Origin: CAMCXT01 sp046302715
GTDB lineage: Bacteria > Bacteroidota > Bacteroidia > M30B66
Length of the DNA stretch: 6,018 nucleotides
Assembly (NCBI GenBank): GCA_046302715.1
Contig: JBKCHQ010000237.1
Location: forward strand, 1-6,018
Direction of reading: 5' to 3'
The position numbers and the translations under genes are program-made. Positions 1-5,143 of this stretch are shown piece after piece. Each line of letters opens with the position of its first letter. The first letter of the stretch is position 1. Below the pieces are notes generated by a model. It did no database searches. It saw only the letters and a program-made list of their open reading frames with translations, and was not told where the DNA came from.

Positions 1-1
1 T

Positions 2-586
2 CAACACTTACGAGCGTCAGTAGTATCTCTTGCACAAGATGTGCATGCAGGATTGCTTCAACGTGATTTGGATTTAGCATTCTGCAATCCGGCAAAAGCT
101 GTTTTTCGCATAAATAGGGATGTGCGTTTTTCGCAGAATAAACAACCCTACAAAACCAATATGGGTTTTTGGCTTTCTCGCGGAGCAAAGTCGGCAGTTG
201 CGGCAGGTTATTATGTTCATTTAGATCCGCAAGAGTCTTTTATTGCGGCGGGTTTGTATATGCCGCCTGCAGAGGCGCTCGAAAAGGTGCGCCGCGAAAT
301 CTATTATCGAGGGGCAGACCTTGACCATTTACTTAATACAGCGCAAGTGAAGAAAACTTATGGTACACTTCAGGACCATAGATTAAAGACCGTTCCACGT
401 GGGTACGACAAAATGCATCCGTACATTGATTATCTCCGACAAAAATCGTTTGTATTGGTTAAACCTCTAAAAATTGAGGATTTACAACACAACTCGTTGG
501 GGAACTATATGGCAAAACAGCTTGCTCCGGCTGTTCCCTTAGTTAAATTCATTAATGAAGCGCTTGACTTAGATGCGTTGAATTGA
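2..586 (+). CDS. DUF2461 family protein (C-terminal part, 5' end outside window)
   Basis: The reading frame is open from base 2 to the TGA at 584-586, giving 194 residues. The GTG at 41 is an internal valine, not the start: the frame continues upstream of it without a stop to the window edge. The family-typical block is present around residues 34-56: VFRINRDVRFSQNKQPYKTN, followed by a Gly-Phe-Trp stretch, matching the 'FRI-RDxRFSK-K-PYKTN' core of DUF2461 (TIGR02453-type) proteins. A basic PRGYDKMHP stretch and a 'Y-RQKSF' segment follow, also as in the family. Members are usually about 220-230 residues, so roughly 30 N-terminal residues are missing to the left. The biochemical role of the family is not known; it is a cytosolic protein without signal peptide or membrane segments in the visible part. 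Family assignment is by motif recognition and fairly sure; function is not inferred. Confidence 0.85.
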   Translation, partial: QHLRASVVSLAQDVHAGLLQRDLDLAFCNPAKAVFRINRDVRFSQNKQPYKTNMGFWLSRGAKSAVAAGYYVHLDPQESFIAAGLYMPPAEALEKVRREIYYRGADLDHLLNTAQVKKTYGTLQDHRLKTVPRGYDKMHPYIDYLRQKSFVLVKPLKIEDLQHNSLGNYMAKQLAPAVPLVKFINEALDLDALN

Positions 587-658
587 CTTTTTATGGTTTT
601 GTGAGTTAGTGCTAATTTCACGACCTTACATAACATTAATGAACTGGTTGCATAAAAG

Positions 659-853
659 TTAAAAGACTTCATAATTCATCATAGCATACAGCCGCACTTC
701 CAACTAGTGCTTCTTATCGGCGAATTCAAACATCGGAGCTTGTAAAGAAAAATACAGTCTAGCGCCTAAATCAAAAATATCATATTTTATTGATAACAAA
801 TTATTTGAAGCTAAAACCCTAGGGGTCCGCCACTCCTCCTCCCCAACATAAAG
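659..853 (-). pseudogene. Possible decayed minus-strand reading frame next to repeat copy 1
   Basis: Read on the minus strand from 853 down to 659, the frame is open except for one TAG at 704-706 and ends in TAA at 659-661. The part outside the repeat reads KYDIFDLGARLYFSLQAPMF (787-728), then EFADKKH, the stop, then LEVRLYAMMNYEVF. The alternating polar/apolar residues and the final Phe resemble the last strands of an outer-membrane beta-barrel, and the internal TAG could be a mutated Trp or Gln codon. There is no start codon with a convincing context, and the frame runs into the repeat, where it meets a TAA at 854-856. It may be a gene remnant, part of a longer repeat element, or chance. 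I do not recognise a family. Confidence 0.3.
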
Positions 854-1013
854 TTACAACACAAGCACGGCACAAGTCGTTTCAAAATCCTAAAACGGAT
901 AATTTATTACCAACAGGCGTGTTCAAAAACAGGTTGGTAAAATACGCTTGGCGATTAAATAACTTTTTCGGAACTTCAATCAGGGTGGGGACACGTGTTT
1001 CCCGTTTCGAGTT
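821..1013 (+). repeat. Dispersed ~193-bp repeat, copy 1 (direct)
   Basis: Bases 821-1013 align without any gap to 3258-3450, with 14 differences (about 93% identity). The first ~90 bases are nearly invariant (for example GGTCCGCCACTCCTCCTCCC) and the differences cluster toward the right end. Weaker similarity at the same offset of 2437 extends leftward to about 784 (shared ATTGATAA at 789-796 and 3226-3233). Internal features common to both copies are a hairpin at 907-940 and a palindromic ACACGTGT at 991-998. Both copies lie outside coding sequence and in the same orientation, flanking the secreted-protein gene. There is no transposase and no terminal inverted repeat, so I cannot assign it to an insertion-sequence family. 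Confidence 0.92.
907..940 (+). other. Potential hairpin inside repeat copy 1
   Basis: TTACCAAC (907-914) is perfectly complementary to GTTGGTAA (933-940). Inside it, TGTT (920-923) can pair with AACA (928-931) around a CAAA loop. In copy 2 the outer arms are TTACGAAC (3344-3351) and GTTTGTAA (3370-3377): the two changed positions are opposite each other, turning a C-G pair into a G-U pair. This supports a structure on the plus strand, as RNA or as extruded DNA, though two sequences are thin evidence. Confidence 0.45.
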
Positions 1014-1097
1014 ATTTTTGTGGGGGCGGGGGAAATCTGCGGTTACACATCTTAGGGCACAGCTCATTTTTATCGGTTATCTTCTTAACTAGATTAG

Positions 1098-1127
1098 TTT
1101 AACTCCTTTAAAATAATTAGTACTTTG
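1098..1127 (+). promoter_or_regulatory. Candidate Bacteroidota-type promoter of the secreted-protein gene
   Basis: GTACTTTG at 1120-1127 (followed by C) resembles the Bacteroidota -7 element TAnnTTTG, with the TA one base out of register. A TTT at 1098-1100 sits 19 bases upstream, where a -33 TTG is expected. Transcription would begin near 1134, leaving a leader of about 20 AT-rich bases before the ATG at 1155. The match is imperfect. Confidence 0.4.
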
Positions 1128-1154
1128 CTGCATCTTGTTTTACAAAAAGAATTT

Positions 1155-2987
1155 ATGAAACCAACTCCAATCCCTGCATTGATAATACTATTTATTTTCC
1201 TGTTTAATAGCACATTAAATTCGCAGCCAGGCCAGCTCGACCTTGGTTTTGGCAATAACGGAAAGGTTACCCTGGATTTTAATCTGAATAACGACGAAGC
1301 CAGAGATATTGCCATTCAAAGTGATGGTAAGATTTTGGTTGCAGGAGAAGCATATATTAACTTTTTGCTCCATTATGCCGTTGTTCGATTAAACCCTGAT
1401 GGAACGCTTGATAATACGTTTGGAGATAACGGCAAATTCTTAACCTTGATAAATGGCAGTCAATTAAATTCACTTTCCTGCATGATCTTGCAACCAGACG
1501 GAAAAATTCTCCTCGGAGGATCAACCTTTTCTGAAAATCGATGGCAAATAGCCTTGGTTCGTTTAAATTCGGATGCAACATTGGATGCAACATTTAGCTC
1601 TGATGGTATTGCTACACACATTTACGGCTCTTCCGATTTTTGTTCTGCCATTGCCTTACAAACGGATGGTAAAATAATTGTTGCCGGAAGTAGCGGAGAC
1701 CCCGAACAAGGTCAACATTTCTCAGTTTTCCGTTTTAATTCGAATGGAACCATTGACCCCACCTTTGGAGGAGGTAGCCATGCAACCTCTGTTGGTATAG
1801 AAAGTGGTGCATTGGGAGTCGCCATTCAAAACGATGGCAAAATTGTGATGACAGGGCGAACCAGTGATGGCGTTTATTCTGATGTTGCCCTCGTTCGCTA
1901 CCTTGCAAACGGCACTATTGATAACACTTTTGATTCGGACGGCATTCGCACCCTGGCACTTGAGCCTTATGAAGATTATGCAACTACCATCATACAGCTG
2001 AGCAGCGGAAAATTATTGGTAGGGGGAATTAGCAATACCGAATTTGCCCTAATGCGATTTAACGTTAATGGCACGCTCGATAATACCTTTAGCAACGATG
2101 GTATCGTTAAAGCAGATATGAATGATTCTTTTGATGAGCTTTTAGATTTTGCTATTGACGCTGAAGGCCGAATTGTGGCTGTTGGCCATAGTTTGTATAA
2201 TTTGTATGATATTGCTGTGTTGCGATTTAATGCCAACGGAACGCTAGATAATTTATTTAGTCTCGATGGCAAAGCAACCGTTGATTTCTCGCAGACTTAT
2301 GATTACGGCTATGGTGTTGCATTGCAGCCCGATGGAAAAATAGTTGTAGCAGGTGTAACCGATGCTACTGCTTCAGGGAATCAAAACGATTTCGCCATAT
2401 TGCGTATTGAAGCCAATTGCCCAATTATCAATACCAATCAGAGCATCACCATTTGCGATGGAGAGTCTGTTAATGTTGGCGGATCGGTTTACACCACCGC
2501 GGGTAACTATTCCAATACCATTACCTTGCCAAGCGGTTGTGATAGCACAATAAATACATCACTGACCGTTCTCCCCAACAGCAGTTATAGCCAAAATATA
2601 ACCATTAACGAGGGCCAAAGCATTACTGTAGGAAATAACACCTACACCACAACAGGTATATATACCGATTACTTCTTCTCGGCAAATGGATGCGACAGCG
2701 TAGTAACCACCAACCTTACTGTAAATACAGGAATCGGAAATGTGGCAAATTCAACCAATGAAATTTTGGTCTGGCCTTGTCCATTTACCAATTATATTAC
2801 TTTAAATAATTTAATGGTTGGTGATCACCTTGTTTTACTCGATGGACTTGGAAACAAGGTAATTCAATTTAAAGCTGCATCTGTGCAAACTATTATATCT
2901 ACCGAAATGCTAGCCTGTGGATATTACACCTTAATTCACTTGGGTAAACGCAACACTTCTGCGCTAAAACTCATGAAAACAGAATAG
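1155..2987 (+). CDS. Secreted delta-60 repeat protein with T9SS type A sorting domain
   Basis: This encodes 610 residues. The ATG at 1155 is preferred over the in-frame TTG at 1125, because the TTG lies within the likely promoter and the ATG directly begins a signal peptide (MKPTPIP, a hydrophobic core at residues 8-17, likely cleavage near LNS/QPG, residues 23-24). Residues 28-421 carry seven delta-60 repeats of about 52-58 residues, each with a DGKILVAG-like strand, a VVRLN/VLRFN-like strand and an NGTLDNTF turn. The seventh lacks its LDxxF end, while an orphan LDLGFGNNGK (28-37) precedes the first, as expected for a beta-propeller closed by its N-terminus. Residues 429-472 and 481-523 are two copies of an 'IxIxxGxSxxVG-YTTxGxY-GCDSxxxTxLTV' unit. 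Residues ~530-610 are a T9SS type A C-terminal domain (VWPCPF, LLDGLGNKV, CGYYTLI, terminal LKLMKTE). The protein is thus expected to be exported by Sec, then moved across the outer membrane by T9SS. Its ligand or role is unknown. The gene stands alone between two repeat copies. Confidence 0.93.
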   Translation: MKPTPIPALIILFIFLFNSTLNSQPGQLDLGFGNNGKVTLDFNLNNDEARDIAIQSDGKILVAGEAYINFLLHYAVVRLNPDGTLDNTFGDNGKFLTLINGSQLNSLSCMILQPDGKILLGGSTFSENRWQIALVRLNSDATLDATFSSDGIATHIYGSSDFCSAIALQTDGKIIVAGSSGDPEQGQHFSVFRFNSNGTIDPTFGGGSHATSVGIESGALGVAIQNDGKIVMTGRTSDGVYSDVALVRYLANGTIDNTFDSDGIRTLALEPYEDYATTIIQLSSGKLLVGGISNTEFALMRFNVNGTLDNTFSNDGIVKADMNDSFDELLDFAIDAEGRIVAVGHSLYNLYDIAVLRFNANGTLDNLFSLDGKATVDFSQTYDYGYGVALQPDGKIVVAGVTDATASGNQNDFAILRIEANCPIINTNQSITICDGESVNVGGSVYTTAGNYSNTITLPSGCDSTINTSLTVLPNSSYSQNITINEGQSITVGNNTYTTTGIYTDYFFSANGCDSVVTTNLTVNTGIGNVANSTNEILVWPCPFTNYITLNNLMVGDHLVLLDGLGNKVIQFKAASVQTIISTEMLACGYYTLIHLGKRNTSALKLMKTE

Positions 2988-3171
2988 AGGAACAAGAAAT
3001 ACCGAAGGCGCTTGAGCAATTAAAATTAGTTTAGCGAGATGATTATGCATATTTTGACCTAAGTTTTGGGTAATAGGCATCAATATTGAACTCCAACTAC
3101 AGACTTCAGCACGTTGTCCCAGAAAAGAATTACAACAACCAATTCTTCAATTTTATTTTGCATGTGGAAAT

Positions 3172-3213
3172 ATGCCAAAAGTCATCATCTTCGACTGCGA
3201 TGCTAACATTTAA
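3172..3213 (+). pseudogene. Stub of a HAD-superfamily hydrolase gene
   Basis: The ATG at 3172 begins a frame reading MPKVIIFDCD (3172-3201), then ANI and a TAA at 3211-3213. MPKVIIFDCD is a textbook N-terminus of HAD-superfamily phosphatases, in which the next residues would be G-V/T-L and the two Asp of motif I (DxD) are catalytic; both Asp are present here. Homology stops abruptly at 3202, just left of where similarity to the other repeat flank begins (about 3203-3221). A TATTTTGC element about 12 bases upstream resembles a Bacteroidota -7 box, so the stub may keep its old promoter. No further HAD motif is found downstream before the transporter gene. A chance ten-residue match is possible but unlikely. 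Confidence 0.5.
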
Positions 3214-3257
3214 AATACACATTTAATTGATAATGTATTGCTTGTCATTTTATTTTT

Positions 3258-3450
3258 AGAGGTCCGCCACTCCTCCTCCCCAACATAAAGTAACAACACA
3301 GGCACGGCACAAGTCGTTTCAAAATCCTAAAACGGATAATTTATTACGAACAGGCGTGTTCAAAAACAGGTTTGTAAAATAAGCTTGGTGCTTGAATAAC
3401 TTTTTCGGAACTTTCATCAGGGCGGGGACACGTGTTTCCCTTTTCGGGTT
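3258..3450 (+). repeat. Dispersed ~193-bp repeat, copy 2 (direct)
   Basis: This matches 821-1013 at a constant offset of 2437 bases, with 14 substitutions and no indel, in the same orientation. Similarity ends sharply after 3450 (TGACGC here against ATTTTT in copy 1). The hairpin (3344-3377) and the ACACGTGT palindrome (3428-3435) are kept. This copy lies downstream of both converging neighbours, so it is not placed as a promoter element for either, which argues for a mobile or structural element over a gene-specific regulator. Confidence 0.92.
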
Positions 3451-3627
3451 TGACGCATCCCCTAATACTACGTGTACAAATTACACCAGAATTACGCAAT
3501 AGAATTAAAAAAAAAACAGACCTAGAAGCTTGTGTTATTTATACGTTGGATCAGGATAAACTCGGATGTAGACCGTATTTCTAATGCGCTAATTAATAGT
3601 GTATTTCATTGTAATGATTAAGCCGAC

Positions 3628-5040
3628 TTAAAGTGTGAGATACACAAACAAGCACAGCAGCAGAAAGGAAATTCCGTTGAGAATTATGCCCACCTTAAAC
3701 ATGGCTGATGGTTTTATATAGCCGCTGCTAAATGCTATTGCATTGGGCGGCGTGCTCATGGGAAACATAAAATCGCAGCTAGCCGAAAGCGTTACCGGAA
3801 TTATAAACAGCGCGGGATTCATGTTTAGCTTCAAAGCAAGGGCTCCTACCACTGGAACAAATAAGGTTACCATGGCTAAATTGCTCATAAATGCCGTAAG
3901 CAAAAGTCCCATTAAACATAGCAGCATTAAATAAATTTGAACCGGTAAATGGTTTAATTTAAGCAGTTGATTTACCAACAAGTCGAGTGCACCACTTTCT
4001 TTAAATGCAAATGCCAGCGCCAGCCCACCACCAAACATGAGGAGAATGCCCCAAGGCAAGCGCGTGGTATCTTCCCATAACAAAATGGGTTTACCGCCTT
4101 TCACCGGCAGGATAAAAAACAACATGCCCACGGCAATGGCGGTCCAAACGTCGGTTACCGGATAAGCTGGCCAATACAGTCGAATAACACTCTCGCTCAA
4201 CCACAAGATTACAGCAAGTGTTAAAAGATACAAGGTGCCTTTTTCGGCTGTACTCATGGGCTCTAGTTTCGGCCATTCGGTAATGGGTACGTTGTGGGTG
4301 TTTTTAGATTGACGAATCGGAAATACCACACGCGTCATAACCATATACGCTAAAAGCAGCAATCCCAGGGAAAAAGGAAGACCGTAGCCCATCCATTCGG
4401 TAAATCCAAGGGTTTGACCAAAAGTACGGCTCATAATACCCGATGCGGCAGCGTTGGGCGGCGTCCCAACCAAAGTGGCCATTCCTCCTATACTTGAGGC
4501 ATAGGCAATGCCTAAAAACAAGCAGATTTTTGCATTGCGAATTACCCTTTCATTGGCCCCAACTGCCTTTTCCCACAACGAACATACCGAAAGCGCCATC
4601 GGAAACATCATTAAAGCAGTGGCTGTGTTCGAAATCCACATCGAGATGCTGTATGCCGAAAGCATAAAACCCAAAATTACACGTGCGTAACTGTTGCCGG
4701 TAAATCGGATAACCGTGTAGGCTACCCGTCGGTGAAGGCCGGTTTTTTCAAGTGCCAGCGCCACAAAAAATCCTCCCAAAAAGAGGAATACATACTTGTC
4801 GGCATAAGCGGCACAAACCTCCTCTAGTTTTCCCAAACCCAACCAAGGAAAAAATAAAATGGGCAGTAGTGAAGTAATGGCCATGGGCACAGACTCGAGC
4901 AACCACCAGGCAATCATCCAAAATAACATCCCACAAAGGGCATTCACCTCAAATGTCCAAGCCATAGGATTCAACAAAATCCACAATAGCCCCAAAACTG
5001 GCGGAAACATTAAAACAAGGTATTTTTTTGCAGGCAGCAT
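3628..5040 (-). CDS. DASS/SLC13 family sodium-coupled dicarboxylate or sulfate symporter
   Basis: This inner-membrane transporter of 470 residues is within the usual family size, with about 11-12 hydrophobic segments along its whole length. It probably couples Na+ entry to uptake of C4-dicarboxylates, citrate or sulfate. The first SNT substrate/sodium motif is intact at S137-N138-T139 (MWISNTATALMMFP), followed by the GTPPNAAASG loop (192-201). The pseudo-symmetric second motif at 386-388 reads S-N-L, not S-N-T. Residues 420-436 (ASCDFMFPMSTPPNAIA) fit the Na+/sulfate symporter signature except for a final Ala in place of Val, and are followed by the typical SSGYIKPS. The ATG at 5040-5038 places the first membrane segment right after a short basic start (MLPAKKYLV). 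The gene is divergent from the helicase with a 103-base gap and convergent with the secreted-protein gene. Substrate is not predictable from sequence alone. Confidence 0.93.
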   Translation of the reverse strand: MLPAKKYLVLMFPPVLGLLWILLNPMAWTFEVNALCGMLFWMIAWWLLESVPMAITSLLPILFFPWLGLGKLEEVCAAYADKYVFLFLGGFFVALALEKTGLHRRVAYTVIRFTGNSYARVILGFMLSAYSISMWISNTATALMMFPMALSVCSLWEKAVGANERVIRNAKICLFLGIAYASSIGGMATLVGTPPNAAASGIMSRTFGQTLGFTEWMGYGLPFSLGLLLLAYMVMTRVVFPIRQSKNTHNVPITEWPKLEPMSTAEKGTLYLLTLAVILWLSESVIRLYWPAYPVTDVWTAIAVGMLFFILPVKGGKPILLWEDTTRLPWGILLMFGGGLALAFAFKESGALDLLVNQLLKLNHLPVQIYLMLLCLMGLLLTAFMSNLAMVTLFVPVVGALALKLNMNPALFIIPVTLSASCDFMFPMSTPPNAIAFSSGYIKPSAMFKVGIILNGISFLLLCLFVYLTL

Positions 5041-5070
5041 AGCTTAATGCCGATAAAGGTTAGATGGATA

Positions 5071-5100
5071 TTGTTGGGATTGAAATGTAGATAATGTTTG
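5071..5100 (+). promoter_or_regulatory. Candidate Bacteroidota-type promoter of the helicase gene
   Basis: TTG at 5071-5073 and AATGTTTG at 5093-5100 are separated by 19 bases, fitting the Bacteroidota TTG-N19-TAnnTTTG arrangement with one mismatch in the -7 box. The start would fall near 5107, about 37 bases before the ATG at 5144. The transporter gene on the other strand must also be transcribed from this 103-base gap, but I see no clear promoter for it. Confidence 0.45.
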
Positions 5101-5143
5101 CGAAATTCCAACAAAATTTATCGCTTCAGGGTTTATTTCACTC

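Larger units (their letters stand above)
587..1154. other. Non-coding region between DUF2461 gene and secreted-protein gene
   Basis: This 568-base stretch holds no intact gene. From left to right it contains about 70 unassigned bases, a minus-strand decayed frame (659-853), the first copy of the dispersed repeat (821-1013), a G-rich patch at 1020-1033, and the AT-rich promoter region of the next gene (about 1094-1130). No convincing hairpin-plus-T-run terminator is visible after the DUF2461 stop. A 61-codon minus-strand ORF at 882-1067 exists but mostly coincides with the repeat and is not annotated as a gene. Confidence 0.7.
2988..3627. other. Non-coding region between secreted-protein gene and DASS transporter
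   Basis: This 640-base stretch separates two convergent genes. Bases 2988-3171 show nothing I recognise. Then come a probable HAD-hydrolase stub (3172-3201), weak left-flank similarity to repeat copy 1 (3221-3257), the second repeat copy (3258-3450), and about 177 AT-rich bases including a run of ten A (3507-3516). No strong rho-independent terminator is visible for either converging gene. The only dyad near the transporter stop is a short TTAAG...CTTAA around 3618-3631, too weak to call. Confidence 0.7.

Noticed and set aside
821..1013. Repeat as an integron attC site or IS element
   Set aside because: No RYYYAAC/GTTRRRY pair in the right arrangement, no terminal inverted repeats, no target-site duplication that I could identify, and no transposase or integrase in the window.
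882..1067. 61-codon minus-strand ORF covering most of repeat copy 1
   Set aside because: The frame is also open in copy 2, but the copies differ mostly at amino-acid-changing sites (for example T/A, E/K, G/R), copy 2 lacks an equivalent start, and the well-conserved part of the repeat extends far beyond the stop. It reads as a by-product of the repeat.
1976..2272. 98-codon minus-strand ORF inside the delta-60 gene
   Set aside because: It is antisense to the periodic delta-60 repeats, and its own repeated LSSVPLxLNR-like segments are simply the reverse reading of the NGTLDNTF units.
2964..3080. 38-codon minus-strand ORF starting MPITQNLGQNMHNH
   Set aside because: It overlaps the 3' end of the secreted-protein gene, has no recognisable family or promoter, and its length is within chance expectation.
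3507..3516. Run of ten A as a phase-variable tract or terminator tail
   Set aside because: It lies in non-coding DNA far from any start codon, and no stable hairpin adjoins it on either strand.
3618..3631. TTAAG/CTTAA dyad at the transporter stop as a terminator
   Set aside because: Only five weak AT-rich pairs, overlapping the stop codon, and no T-run following on the minus strand.
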